From the NCBI RefSeq assembly GCF_963676325.1, contig NZ_OY781099.1:4092001-4156000 (forward strand): a DNA stretch of 64,000 nucleotides, read 5' to 3'. The DNA is from an uncultured Bacteroides sp. (lineage in GTDB: Bacteria > Bacteroidota > Bacteroidia > Bacteroidales > Bacteroidaceae). The position numbers and the translations under genes are program-made. Position 1 is the stretch's first letter. Each line of letters begins with the position of its first letter. This document shows, in pieces, positions 1 to 8,748 of the stretch. Under the pieces are notes generated by a model. It searched no databases and had not been told where the DNA came from. It saw nothing but the letters and a program-made list of their open reading frames with translations.

Positions 1-796
1 GGATATTTACGGAACTGAAGAAGCTTATCTTGAAAGTTTTGAGAAGTATACTACATTAATTCAGCCGGCTGGTTGCCTGATTATCCGTAAAGGAATCTCT
101 TTACAACCTAAAGTACAAGACGGTGTTAAGGTCTATACTTACTCTAAAGAGGAAGGAGACTTCCACGCTGAAAACATTCGCATTGGCAATGGAGAAATTT
201 TCTTCGATTTTGTAACTCCGGAAGAGGTTATTAAAGACGTTCAGTTAGGCGTTCCAGTGAGTATCAATATTGAAAACGGAGTTGCTGCAATGGCTTTATG
301 CTGGCTCAACGGTGTAACGGCAGATGAAATAAAGAGTGGAATGGCTAGTTTCAGCGGTGTAGACAGACGTTTTGATTTCAAAATCAAGAATGATAAAGTT
401 GTCTTTCTAAGCGACTATGCTCACCATCCTTCAGAAATTAAACAAAGCATAATCTCTATACGGGATTTGTACGAAGATAAAAAGATTACCGGAATATTCC
501 AGCCTCACTTGTATACCCGTACACGTGACTTCTACAAAGATTTTGCAGACAGTCTCTCGTTACTGGATGAAGTTATCTTACTTGATATCTATCCTGCTCG
601 TGAGCTACCTATTAAGGGTGTTACCAGCAAACTGATTTTCGATAATCTACGCCAAGGGATGGAAAAAAGTATGTGCTCTAAAGAAAACATTTTAGATGTT
701 TTAAAAGACAAAAAGATAGAAGTTCTTATGACACTTGGTGCGGGTGATATTGAAGACTATGCTACAGACATTCAAAAATTACTAATAAACAGATGA
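1..796 (+). CDS. murC: UDP-N-acetylmuramate--L-alanine ligase, C-terminal part
   Basis: This is the 3' part of MurC, the cytoplasmic ligase that adds L-alanine to UDP-MurNAc using ATP. The reading frame is open from base 2, giving about 264 residues; the N-terminal nucleotide-binding part lies outside the window. A GTG at 257 is internal and not the start. The Mur ligase central/C-terminal motif SDYAHHPSEI is present, with GVDRRFDF, QPHLYTRTRDF and the closing LGAGDIED typical of MurC. The stop overlaps the ftsQ start by 4 bases (ATGA), so the two are probably co-translated in the division and cell-wall cluster. Confidence 0.95.
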   Translation, partial: DIYGTEEAYLESFEKYTTLIQPAGCLIIRKGISLQPKVQDGVKVYTYSKEEGDFHAENIRIGNGEIFFDFVTPEEVIKDVQLGVPVSINIENGVAAMALCWLNGVTADEIKSGMASFSGVDRRFDFKIKNDKVVFLSDYAHHPSEIKQSIISIRDLYEDKKITGIFQPHLYTRTRDFYKDFADSLSLLDEVILLDIYPARELPIKGVTSKLIFDNLRQGMEKSMCSKENILDVLKDKKIEVLMTLGAGDIEDYATDIQKLLINR

Positions 797-1620
797 TTAA
801 GAAAATTCTGCTGCTGATCGTTCTACTGCTGGTTATCGCTTATCTCGTTACTGCGATAACTGCTTTCAATAACAAATCTGACAAACAGACTTGTAAGAAT
901 ATTGAATTGATTATTGAAGATAGTGTCAATGCAGGATTTATCACAGAAAACGAAATTGCCTCTTTACTAAAAAAAGAAGGTGCTTATCCTGTAGGGAAAA
1001 AGATGGATAAAATTCAGACCAGAAAGCTTGAAAGAATGCTAACAAGGCATCCTTTAATAGAAAGGGCTGAATGCTACAAAACTCCCGGAGGTAAAATCTG
1101 CATGGAAATATCTCAGCGCCTTCCTATTCTTAGGGTGATGAACTACAAAGGAGAAAGTTTCTATCTGGACAATCAAGGAAAAATAATCCCTCCTGAAGCA
1201 AATTGCACTGCTCATTTAGCTATTGTTACAGGATATGCAGAAAAGTCATTCGCAATGAGGAATTTATATAAGTTTGGCGTATTTTTGCAGAATGATAAGT
1301 TTTGGAATGCTGAGATTGAACAAATTAATGTCACCCCAACCAGAGAAATTGAGTTAATCCCCCGAGTTGGAGATCATATTGTATTCCTTGGAAAAATTGA
1401 TAATTTTGAAGAAAAACTGGCAAGACTGAAGATCTTTTATGAAAAAGCTCTGAATAATGTTGGATGGAATAAATATGAACGTATTAGTTTAGAGTTTAGC
1501 AACCAAATTATTTGTACGAAAAAGGGAGAAGCTTGCGCAAAAATTGAAGAAACTAATAAGCCTGCTGAAACAACCATTGAGAAGAAGGACGAAAAGAAAC
1601 CTCCTCTACTGGAGAATTAG
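793..1620 (+). CDS. ftsQ: cell division protein FtsQ/DivIB
   Basis: This bitopic divisome protein links early division proteins to the septal peptidoglycan machinery. Residues about 4-25 form one hydrophobic transmembrane helix after a short MIKK cytoplasmic tail. A POTRA-like region follows (about residues 36-110, containing ITENEIASLLKK and LTRHPLIERAECYK), then the beta-rich FtsQ domain. The last 30 residues are charged and low in complexity (KKDEKKPPLLEN). The identity rests on these features and on the murC-ftsQ-ftsA-ftsZ order. The sequence itself is poorly conserved across phyla, as usual for FtsQ. Confidence 0.9.
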   Translation: MIKKILLLIVLLLVIAYLVTAITAFNNKSDKQTCKNIELIIEDSVNAGFITENEIASLLKKEGAYPVGKKMDKIQTRKLERMLTRHPLIERAECYKTPGGKICMEISQRLPILRVMNYKGESFYLDNQGKIIPPEANCTAHLAIVTGYAEKSFAMRNLYKFGVFLQNDKFWNAEIEQINVTPTREIELIPRVGDHIVFLGKIDNFEEKLARLKIFYEKALNNVGWNKYERISLEFSNQIICTKKGEACAKIEETNKPAETTIEKKDEKKPPLLEN

Positions 1621-1641
1621 CACTCAATAAATTAGAATAAT

Positions 1642-3102
1642 ATGGCAGAAACAGATTTTATCGTAGCTATAGAGCTGGGATCATCCAAGATCACCGGTAT
1701 AGCAGGAAGAAAAGAGAGTGACGGTAGTATTCAGATCCTAGCTTATGCAAAGGAAGAATCATCTTCATTTATCAGAAAAGGAGTAATCTATAACATAGAT
1801 AAAACAGCTCAAAGCCTAACCTCTATCATTAATAAGTTAGAGGATGCATTACATAATTCAATATCAAAAGTATATGTAGGCATCGGCGGACAATCAATCC
1901 GTACGGTGAAAAATATAGTAAACCGCCATTTAGCCAACGAAGAGATTATCACTCAGGAACTGGTTGATTCCATCATCGATGAGAATATTCAAATTCCATT
2001 GTCTGATATGGATATACTGGATGTTGTTCCTCAGGAATACAAGATCGGTATCAATCTCCAGGTTGATCCTGTGGGTGTACTTGGCAGCAATATCGAAGGA
2101 CGATTCCTGAATATTGTAGCTCGTTCATCAATAAAGAAGAACCTTCTACGTTGTTTCGAGCTGGCAAAAATCGATGTCGCTGAATATTTTATTTCACCTC
2201 TAGCAACAGCAGATGTGATTCTCACCGATAGCGAAAAGCGCACAGGATGTGCTTTTGTAGACTTTGGTGCAGATACAACAACTGTAGCAATCTATAAAAA
2301 TAATATCCTTCGTTACCTCTCTGTTCTGCCATTGGGAGGTAATAATATTACCCGTGATATTTGCGTATTGCAAATGGAAGAAGAAGAGGCCGAAAACCTG
2401 AAAATAAAATATGGTGATGCTACTCTTGAATTTATCGATGAAAATGGTCCTAAGACTTATCAGTTAAATGATGAAAAGCGCACTATTGATCGAAAGATTT
2501 TCAACGAAATCATTGAAGCACGGTTAGAAGAGATTATAGCTAATGTGTGGAACCAGATTGAAATTTCAGGCTATCAGGGAGATTTAATGGCTGGAATGGT
2601 TATTACCGGTGGTGGTTCAAATCTAAAGAATCTGGATGAAGCTATCAGAACCAGGACTAAGATAAACGCTGTAAAAATAGCTAAGTTTGTTCGTAACGGA
2701 ATCAGAGCTGAGGGGCCAGAATTATTAAGAAAAGACGGAACTCAAAATACCATTATCGGCTTACTGAATGCCGGAAAAGAAAACTGCTGCCTAGTTGAAG
2801 CGGTTAAACCGGTTGAAGCTCCTGTTAAAACAGAAACACCTCAGGAACAGACTCTTTTCTCATACGATGATACAGAAGAGGAAAATGTGAAAGAAAGAAG
2901 CGAAGAAGAAAGAAGGATAAGAGAAGAGGAAAGAAAGAAGAGAGAAGAGGAAGAAATTGAGCGCAAAAGGCTTGAGAAAGAGCGGAAGAGAAAAGAAAAG
3001 GAAGAAAAAGAGAGAAGAAAGAGAGAAAAAGGTCCTAGTAAGTTCAAAACAATGTTTGAGAAACTTACAACAGACATTTTCAGCGATGATGAAGAAAAAT
3101 AA
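1642..3102 (+). CDS. ftsA: cell division protein FtsA
   Basis: FtsA is an actin-like ATPase that tethers FtsZ to the membrane. The actin-fold motifs are visible: phosphate-1 VAIELGSSKITGI near the N-terminus, phosphate-2 FVDFGADTTTVAIY near residue 206, and the adenosine motif VITGGGSNLKNL near residue 320. At 486 residues it is longer than the roughly 420 of the E. coli protein. The extra length is a highly charged Glu/Arg/Lys stretch at about 410-460, probably helical. It precedes a short amphipathic end (SKFKTMFEKLTTDIF) that fits a membrane-targeting helix. The gene lies 21 bases after ftsQ. Confidence 0.97.
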   Translation: MAETDFIVAIELGSSKITGIAGRKESDGSIQILAYAKEESSSFIRKGVIYNIDKTAQSLTSIINKLEDALHNSISKVYVGIGGQSIRTVKNIVNRHLANEEIITQELVDSIIDENIQIPLSDMDILDVVPQEYKIGINLQVDPVGVLGSNIEGRFLNIVARSSIKKNLLRCFELAKIDVAEYFISPLATADVILTDSEKRTGCAFVDFGADTTTVAIYKNNILRYLSVLPLGGNNITRDICVLQMEEEEAENLKIKYGDATLEFIDENGPKTYQLNDEKRTIDRKIFNEIIEARLEEIIANVWNQIEISGYQGDLMAGMVITGGGSNLKNLDEAIRTRTKINAVKIAKFVRNGIRAEGPELLRKDGTQNTIIGLLNAGKENCCLVEAVKPVEAPVKTETPQEQTLFSYDDTEEENVKERSEEERRIREEERKKREEEEIERKRLEKERKRKEKEEKERRKREKGPSKFKTMFEKLTTDIFSDDEEK

Positions 3103-3144
3103 GATTAGCAATATAGTAATACATCACATAAATAACAGATAGTT

Positions 3145-4461
3145 ATGACAGACGAGATAATGCCATTTGAATTCCCTACAGACACCCCAAGTATAATAAA
3201 GGTGATTGGTGTGGGCGGCGGCGGCGGAAATGCTGTTAATCACATGTACAAAGAAGGTATACATGATGTAACATTCGTTCTGTGCAACACAGATAACCAG
3301 GCACTTGCTGAATCTCCGGTTCCTGTTAAACTGCAACTGGGACGTTCAATAACTGAAGGTCTGGGAGCGGGCAACAAACCTGAACGTGCCTCTGCAGCTG
3401 CTGAAGAAAGTATCGAAGATATTAAAGCACTTCTGAGTGATGGCACCAAAATGGTTTTCATTACAGCTGGAATGGGTGGAGGAACCGGAACCGGTGCTGC
3501 TCCTGTCATTGCAAAAACAGCTAAGGAGATGGATATCCTTACCGTAGGTATAGTAACTATCCCTTTCCTTTTCGAAGGAGAAAAGAAAATTATCCAGGCT
3601 CTTGATGGTGTGGAACAAATCAGCAGACATGTTGATGCCTTGCTTGTTATCAATAATGAGCGTTTAAGGGAAATCTATTCCGATCTGACCTTCATGAATG
3701 CGTTCGGCAAAGCTGATGATACGCTTTCAATTGCGGCAAAAAGTATTGCTGAGATTATCACGATGCGAGGTAAAGTAAATCTTGACTTTGCTGATGTAAA
3801 TACAATCCTTAAGAATGGCGGAGTAGCAATTATGAGTACTGGCCTTGGCGAAGGTGAAAATCGTGTAAGTAAGGCTATTGAGGATGCTCTTCACTCTCCT
3901 TTACTCAACAACAACGATATATTTAACGCTAAGAAGGTTCTTCTTAACGTCTCTTTCTGCGAACAATCAGAACTGATGATGGAGGAAATGAACGAAGTTC
4001 ATGAATTCATGAGCAAGTTCGACAAAGGCGTGGAAGTTATCTGGGGTGTGGCTGTTGACGATGCTCTTGAGAATAAAGTAAAGATTACAGTTCTGGCTAC
4101 CGGATTTGGTATGACAAATATTCCGGGAATGGATGAAGTAATCAGCAAAAGAACTCAGGAAGAAGAAGAACGTCTGGCACAGTTGGAAGAAAAAGAAGAA
4201 GAAAACCGCAGACGTATAGTAATCGCTTATGGTGAAGATGCCCTCAAAGGTGGAGCAAAAGCACATAAGAGACGCCGTCACATCTATCTTTTCAATCCGG
4301 AAGATCTGGATAACGAAGAAATTATTTCGGCTGTAGAAACTTGCCCAACTTACCAGCGAGACAAAGCTACATTAGAAAAAATAAAGGCCAAAGCTATTGT
4401 AAGTGAAACAATGGTTCTCCCTGAAAAGGAAGATGGCAGTACAATTATAAGTTTTAATTAA
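3145..4461 (+). CDS. ftsZ: cell division protein FtsZ
   Basis: FtsZ is the tubulin-like GTPase that forms the division ring. The N-terminal GGGGNAVNHM, TDNQAL and the tubulin signature MGGGTGTGAAP are intact, as is the synergy-loop region with NLDFADVNTIL, which supplies catalytic acidic residues. The GTPase core ends near residue 320. A tail of about 120 residues follows, rich in Glu, Lys and Arg and much longer than in many bacteria. It ends in DGSTIISFN, and I do not see a classical conserved FtsZ tail peptide. The gene is 42 bases downstream of ftsA in the same operon. Confidence 0.98.
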   Translation: MTDEIMPFEFPTDTPSIIKVIGVGGGGGNAVNHMYKEGIHDVTFVLCNTDNQALAESPVPVKLQLGRSITEGLGAGNKPERASAAAEESIEDIKALLSDGTKMVFITAGMGGGTGTGAAPVIAKTAKEMDILTVGIVTIPFLFEGEKKIIQALDGVEQISRHVDALLVINNERLREIYSDLTFMNAFGKADDTLSIAAKSIAEIITMRGKVNLDFADVNTILKNGGVAIMSTGLGEGENRVSKAIEDALHSPLLNNNDIFNAKKVLLNVSFCEQSELMMEEMNEVHEFMSKFDKGVEVIWGVAVDDALENKVKITVLATGFGMTNIPGMDEVISKRTQEEEERLAQLEEKEEENRRRIVIAYGEDALKGGAKAHKRRRHIYLFNPEDLDNEEIISAVETCPTYQRDKATLEKIKAKAIVSETMVLPEKEDGSTIISFN

Positions 4462-4474
4462 AAAAAGATATATT

Positions 4475-4924
4475 ATGGATTTATTTGAAAGAATCAGCGA
4501 AGATATCAAGGAGGCTATGAAAGCCAAAGATAAAGTGAAACTGGAAGCACTTAGAAACGTGAAGAAATATTTTATCGAGGCTAAAACAGCTCCGGGAGCT
4601 AACGATACCTTATCTGATGAAGCTGGAATAAAAATCATCCAGAAACTTGTTAAGCAAGGAAAAGATTCTGCTGAAATTTTCATCGGTCAGAATCGTCAGG
4701 ATCTTGCTGATGAAGAATTAGCTCAGGTTAAGGTTATGGAAGTTTACCTTCCTAAGCAAATGAGCCCTGAGGAACTGGAAGCTGCCGTGAAAGCAATTAT
4801 TGCTGAAACAGGAGCAACAAGTGCCAAGGACATGGGTAAAGTAATGGGTGCAGCATCAAAGAAACTTGCAGGATTGGCAGAAGGACGTGCTATCTCTGCT
4901 CTTGTTAAGGAACTGTTGGCATAA
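4475..4924 (+). CDS. GatB/YqeY domain protein
   Basis: This small cytoplasmic protein of 149 residues carries the helical GatB/YqeY domain over its whole length (MDLFERISEDIKEAMKAKDK at the start, TSAKDMGKVMGAASKKLAG near the end). The family resembles the tRNA-binding tail of the amidotransferase subunit GatB, and stand-alone members are proposed to act in tRNA-dependent amidation without firm proof. It starts 13 bases after ftsZ, so it is the last gene of the division operon, and a strong hairpin terminator follows it. Confidence 0.9.
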   Translation: MDLFERISEDIKEAMKAKDKVKLEALRNVKKYFIEAKTAPGANDTLSDEAGIKIIQKLVKQGKDSAEIFIGQNRQDLADEELAQVKVMEVYLPKQMSPEELEAAVKAIIAETGATSAKDMGKVMGAASKKLAGLAEGRAISALVKELLA

Positions 4925-4956
4925 TACATCTCCTTTTTACAAGATATAAAACTAAT

Positions 4957-5003
4957 AAAGGTGGGTAACTTTCTCAAAGAAGGTTGCCCACCTTTTATTT
5001 AAA
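4957..5003 (+). terminator. intrinsic terminator after the ftsZ operon
   Basis: AAAGGTGGGTAAC pairs with GTTGCCCACCTTT around a short loop (one G-T pair), followed by TTATTT. It closes the murC-ftsQAZ-yqeY transcription unit. Confidence 0.85.
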
Positions 5004-5026
5004 ACAGAAAGCTGCCAACCCTGCAC

Positions 5027-5105
5027 ATCCGGGTATACACCTCTCCTCCATCGGGGTGTACCATGCCAATACACCCGGATATACAGTGATCCTCCACCCA
5101 GGTGG
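5027..5105. repeat. GC-rich nested palindromes between convergent genes
   Basis: ATCCGGGT at 5027 is mirrored by ACACCCGGAT at 5071-5080. Inside them TACACC and GGTGTA can also pair, and CCTCCACCCAGGTGG follows at 5091-5105. The stretch is clearly richer in GC than its surroundings. It sits between the ftsZ-operon terminator and the recO stop, so it may be a leftward terminator for recO or a repeat element. An apparent reading frame across it is not supported as a gene. Confidence 0.5.
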
Positions 5106-5119
5106 ACAAACAAACCATA

Positions 5120-5845
5120 CTAATCAAATAATTCTTTTAAGACGTCGAGTGATTTCAAAGCCGGAAACTCAGGCAGATGAAGCCGGTAATAATCGATTAT
5201 TATAAGTAAACAGCGGCTACGCTCTACCCTACTCATTCCAAAAAGATGCATTGTATCAAAGTTCATACGCATCAGTTTTACCAGTCTTGAAGCTTCATCG
5301 GGCTGAATAAACGAATTGTGGAATGGTTTTCTTGTGGTAAAGCACGCATTCTGCAAATCGAAATAATCACCATCATGATAATCCTCCAGATTAGGATAAA
5401 GTCCCAGAAAGCGGGATAAACGCATAAGAAAGACTAAATGAAAATTGGCAAAACCACTTTTTTGTTCATCCAGCCATTGAATGGAATAGACCAGATAAGC
5501 AAACAAAGGACGATTCTCTGTCTCCTCACGAACCGCCCGATAAAGAAACTCTGCAATAAAAAGAGCAATGGCCGATTTATAAGGATCATATGGTAGTGAA
5601 GAGAAAGGATAATAAGATTTAGCCTCCTTCACACGATGAAGAGAAGAAGTGGGGCGATAATCAGCTTCCAGTTCTATTATTGAAAGAGGCTGAAAGAGCA
5701 CTGACTTTACTGCCGATTTCTTAGAACGGGGCAGATTTACTAAAAAAGAAGCCCGTCCTGACAACTCGGTATAGATCTCTACAATGTTAGAAGTATCATT
5801 GTATTTTGTTGAATGAAGAACAACCCCAATGTTTTTTTGTAGCAT
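5120..5845 (-). CDS. recO: DNA repair protein RecO
   Basis: RecO acts with RecF and RecR in loading RecA onto gapped, SSB-coated DNA. The N-terminal OB-fold is recognisable from GVVLHSTKYNDTSNIVEIYTELSGRASFLVN (residues about 6-36). The remaining 200 residues are the helical C-terminal part, with YFDLQNACF in place of the zinc-binding cysteine cluster seen in some RecO proteins. The length of 241 residues is normal. It is convergent with the ftsZ operon and has its own promoter box upstream. Confidence 0.88.
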   Translation of the reverse strand: MLQKNIGVVLHSTKYNDTSNIVEIYTELSGRASFLVNLPRSKKSAVKSVLFQPLSIIELEADYRPTSSLHRVKEAKSYYPFSSLPYDPYKSAIALFIAEFLYRAVREETENRPLFAYLVYSIQWLDEQKSGFANFHLVFLMRLSRFLGLYPNLEDYHDGDYFDLQNACFTTRKPFHNSFIQPDEASRLVKLMRMNFDTMHLFGMSRVERSRCLLIIIDYYRLHLPEFPALKSLDVLKELFD

Positions 5846-5881
5846 AATTAACTCCTGCCCTCTTACTTTTTATATAATAAA

Positions 5882-5889
5882 CAAAGCTA
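5882..5889 (-). promoter_or_regulatory. Bacteroidetes -7 box for recO
   Basis: Read on the minus strand this is TAGCTTTG, matching TAnnTTTG, 37 bases before the recO start. Confidence 0.55.
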
Positions 5890-6046
5890 CAAAAAAAGAA
5901 TATAACCGCAAATTTATAGTTTGGATATGATTGAACAGAAAAAAAATAAAAAAAAATTTCTATTATTATTCCACTGATAATCAAAGAGTAAAAAGCCAAA
6001 ATATGAACATTTCACCAAAACCATCTAAATTTTTTTGCTGGAATAT

Positions 6047-6077
6047 TTTGCTATTCCAAAAATACCACCTATCTTTG
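6047..6077 (+). promoter_or_regulatory. promoter of tRNA-Glu and rpsT
   Basis: TTTG at 6047-6050 and TATCTTTG at 6070-6077 are 19 bases apart, the spacing expected of the Bacteroidetes -33/-7 promoter. The tRNA starts 53 bases beyond the -7 box. No other promoter is visible before rpsT. Confidence 0.8.
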
Positions 6078-6129
6078 CACCGCAATCAGGAAATAAAGCG
6101 ATTGCAAAAACAGAAATGTTGACCACAAT

Positions 6130-6201
6130 GGCCCGTTCGTCTATCGGTTAGGACGTTAGATTTTCATTCTAGAAAGGGGGGTTCGACTCCCCCACGGGCT
6201 A
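6130..6201 (+). tRNA. tRNA-Glu (anticodon TTC)
   Basis: A complete cloverleaf can be drawn. The acceptor stem pairs GGCCCGT with ACGGGCT, the D arm contains TCGGTTAGGA, the anticodon loop is TTTTCAT with TTC in the middle, and the T arm is GGGGG-TTCGACT-CCCCC. The CCA end is not encoded in full (ACA follows). rpsT begins 49 bases later without an intervening terminator. Confidence 0.97.
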
Positions 6202-6250
6202 CAAAGTTAAAAGTATAAATTCAAAGAATTAATAGATTAGTCGCAAAAAA

Positions 6251-6505
6251 ATGGCAAATCACAAATCATCAATCAAGAGAATTAGACAAGCTGAAACTAA
6301 AAGACTTCATAACAGATACTATGGTAAGACCATGAGAAACGCTGTTAGAAAGCTTCGTTCTACTTCAGACAAATCAGAAGCTACAGCAATGTATCCTGGT
6401 ATCACTAAAATATTAGACAAGTTAGCAAAAACAAACATTATTCATAAGAATAAGGCGAATAACTTGAAGTCTAAGTTGGCTATTTACATCAACAAGCTTG
6501 CTTAA
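6251..6505 (+). CDS. rpsT: 30S ribosomal protein S20
   Basis: S20 binds 16S rRNA in the body of the small subunit. The 84-residue protein is Lys/Arg-rich and helical, and begins MANHKSSIKRIRQAETKRLHN, the typical S20 start; KTNIIHKNKANNLKSKLA near the end is also characteristic. Its length is normal for the family. It appears to share a transcript with the upstream tRNA-Glu and is closed by an intrinsic terminator, so tRNA processing may generate the 5' end of its mRNA. Confidence 0.97.
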   Translation: MANHKSSIKRIRQAETKRLHNRYYGKTMRNAVRKLRSTSDKSEATAMYPGITKILDKLAKTNIIHKNKANNLKSKLAIYINKLA

Positions 6506-6538
6506 TACAGAGAATTAAAAGAACATTCTTTATATATT

Positions 6539-6570
6539 AAGGTCGGATTATTTAATCCGGCCTTTTCTGT
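6539..6570 (+). terminator. intrinsic terminator after rpsT
   Basis: AAGGTCGGATTA pairs with TAATCCGGCCTT around two bases, and the hairpin runs into TTTTC. Confidence 0.88.
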
Positions 6571-6658
6571 TTATACCTACACCATATAGGAGTAAATAAA
6601 AAAGCGTAAAGAGGTGAAAATTAGGCAAATTAAAGTGTCCCGAACCAATAAAATTCAC

Positions 6659-6666
6659 TATATTTG
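6659..6666 (+). promoter_or_regulatory. -7 box of the gyrB promoter
   Basis: TATATTTG matches TAnnTTTG. It covers a TTG at 6664 that could be mistaken for a start codon. A transcript from here leaves a short leader of about 20 bases before the ATG at 6694. No good -33 box is visible. Confidence 0.6.
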
Positions 6667-6693
6667 CTTTGTTTAAATAATTACATATTAAAT

Positions 6694-8652
6694 ATGACTG
6701 AAGAACAAATAGCGAATAATGATTCAATGTATTCCGCGGACAGTATTCAGGTACTTGAAGGGTTGGAAGCTGTTAGAAAGCGCCCTGCGATGTACATTGG
6801 AGACACTGGTTTAAAAGGCTTACACCATTTAGTATATGAGGTTGTTGATAACTCAATCGACGAAGCCTTGGCAGGCTATTGTGACCACATAGAAGTTTGC
6901 ATCAACGAAGACAACTCCGTTACCGTTCAAGATAACGGCCGTGGTATCCCAGTTGATTTTCACGAAAAAGAGCAGAAATCAGCACTTGAAGTTGTTATGA
7001 CTGTACTTCATGCCGGTGGTAAGTTCGACAAAGGCTCTTACAAAGTATCCGGTGGTTTACACGGTGTGGGTGTATCCTGCGTTAATGCCCTTTCAACCTT
7101 ATTGGTTGCTCAGGTTGCAAGAAACGGAGAATTATATCAGCAAGAATATTCCTGCGGTATCCCAAAAGAAGCTGTTAGGGTTGTAGGAACAACAGACAAG
7201 ACCGGAACACGCGTTACTTTCCACCCCGATGGATCTATCTTTACTGTAACAGAATACAAATATGATATCCTTGCAACCCGTATGCGTGAACTTGCATACC
7301 TGAATGCAGGACTGACTATCACGCTAACAGATAACCGTGTTAAGAACGAAGACGGAAGTTTCAAACATGAGACTTTCCATTCTGAAGAAGGTTTGAAGGA
7401 ATTTGTTCGTTTTGTAGACTCTTCACGTGAAAGACTTATCAATGATGTAATCTACATCAACACAGAAAAGCAAGGTACTCCTGTAGAAGTGGCTATCATG
7501 TATAACACTTCCTACACAGAGAACATCCACTCGTATGTTAATAACATCAACACAATAGAAGGCGGTACTCATCTTGCCGGTTTCCGTCGTGCGCTGACCC
7601 GTACACTAAAGAAATACGCTGAAGACTCCAAAATGTTGGAGAAAGTAAAAGTTGAAATAGCCGGAGATGACTTCCGCGAAGGATTAACTGCCGTTATCTC
7701 TATCAAAGTACAAGAGCCTCAGTTCGAAGGACAGACCAAGACTAAGTTAGGTAATAACGAAGTAATGGGTGCCGTAGATCAGGCTGTGGGTGAAGCTCTG
7801 AATAATTATCTTGAAGAGCATCCAAAAGAAGCCAAAATGATTGTGGACAAGGTTATTCTTGCTGCAACTGCCCGCCATGCTGCTCGCAAAGCGCGTGAAA
7901 TGGTACAAAGGAAATCGCCTCTTTCTGGTGGTGGACTTCCAGGTAAACTAGCCGACTGCTCTGATAAAGATCCTGATAGGTGTGAGATCTTCCTTGTCGA
8001 GGGAGATTCTGCAGGGGGTACAGCCAAGCAAGGCCGTAACCGTGCATTTCAGGCTATTTTACCGCTTCGTGGTAAGATTCTGAATGTAGAGAAGGCAATG
8101 CGTCATAAAGCTTACGAAAGTGAGGAAATACGTAATATCTACACCGCTCTGGGAGTAACTATCGGAACAGAAGACGATACACAGGAAGCAAATATTGCAA
8201 AACTACGTTACAAGAAGATTATTATCATGACCGATGCCGACGTCGATGGTTCTCACATCGACACCCTTATCATGACTTTCTTCTTCCGTTTTATGCCACA
8301 GATTATCCAGAACGGATATCTTTATATTGCCAATCCTCCATTATACTTGTGTAAGAAAGGAAAAGTTGAAGACTATTGCTGGACAGAAGCTCAACGCCAG
8401 AAGTTTATTGAAACTTACGGTGGTGGTTCTGAGAATGCTATTCACACTCAACGATACAAGGGTTTGGGTGAAATGAATGCTCTACAGCTTTGGGACACAA
8501 CAATGGACCCTGAGAACCGTACTTTACGTCAGGTGAATATTGAAAATGCAGCCGAAGCCGACTATATTTTCTCTATGCTGATGGGTGAAGATGTAGGTCC
8601 TCGTAGAGAGTTTATCGAAGAAAACGCAACTTATGCTAATATTGACGCATAA
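6694..8652 (+). CDS. gyrB: DNA gyrase subunit B
   Basis: GyrB is the ATPase and TOPRIM subunit of gyrase, which introduces negative supercoils. The GHKL ATPase motifs are present: NSIDEALAG, DNGRGIPVD and GGLHGVGVSCVNALS. They are followed by the transducer domain and the TOPRIM domain (FLVEGDSAGGTAKQGRNR and DADVDGSHIDTL). The C-terminus has the usual QRYKGLGEMNALQLWDTTM and ends normally, giving 652 residues. I chose the ATG at 6694 because an upstream TTG at 6664 lies inside the promoter -7 box. The gene is monocistronic, bounded by a promoter and a strong terminator. Confidence 0.97.
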   Translation: MTEEQIANNDSMYSADSIQVLEGLEAVRKRPAMYIGDTGLKGLHHLVYEVVDNSIDEALAGYCDHIEVCINEDNSVTVQDNGRGIPVDFHEKEQKSALEVVMTVLHAGGKFDKGSYKVSGGLHGVGVSCVNALSTLLVAQVARNGELYQQEYSCGIPKEAVRVVGTTDKTGTRVTFHPDGSIFTVTEYKYDILATRMRELAYLNAGLTITLTDNRVKNEDGSFKHETFHSEEGLKEFVRFVDSSRERLINDVIYINTEKQGTPVEVAIMYNTSYTENIHSYVNNINTIEGGTHLAGFRRALTRTLKKYAEDSKMLEKVKVEIAGDDFREGLTAVISIKVQEPQFEGQTKTKLGNNEVMGAVDQAVGEALNNYLEEHPKEAKMIVDKVILAATARHAARKAREMVQRKSPLSGGGLPGKLADCSDKDPDRCEIFLVEGDSAGGTAKQGRNRAFQAILPLRGKILNVEKAMRHKAYESEEIRNIYTALGVTIGTEDDTQEANIAKLRYKKIIIMTDADVDGSHIDTLIMTFFFRFMPQIIQNGYLYIANPPLYLCKKGKVEDYCWTEAQRQKFIETYGGGSENAIHTQRYKGLGEMNALQLWDTTMDPENRTLRQVNIENAAEADYIFSMLMGEDVGPRREFIEENATYANIDA

Positions 8653-8666
8653 TTGTTCATCATGCT

Positions 8667-8711
8667 AAAAAAGAGAGAGGCTATTCCGTTTGGAATAGCC
8701 TCTCTCTTTTT
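8667..8711 (+). terminator. intrinsic terminator after gyrB (possibly bidirectional)
   Basis: AAAAAGAGAGAGGCTATTCC pairs with GGAATAGCCTCTCTCTTTTT around GTTT. A and T tracts on both sides let it serve the leftward flavodoxin gene as well. Confidence 0.92.
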
Positions 8712-8748
8712 ATAGCAAGTTTATCTCTAATTATCCAACTCAGCCACT

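Noticed and set aside
4984..5205. Plus-strand frame of 73 codons after the ftsZ-operon terminator
   Set aside because: It starts within the terminator, covers a palindrome, overlaps recO and has no protein-like pattern.
5931..6122. 63-codon frame upstream of tRNA-Glu
   Set aside because: It runs through the tRNA promoter and has low-complexity Lys/Asn composition.
6664..6693. TTG start that would lengthen GyrB by ten residues
   Set aside because: The TTG lies inside the promoter -7 box TATATTTG, and the ATG at 6694 gives the normal GyrB N-terminus.
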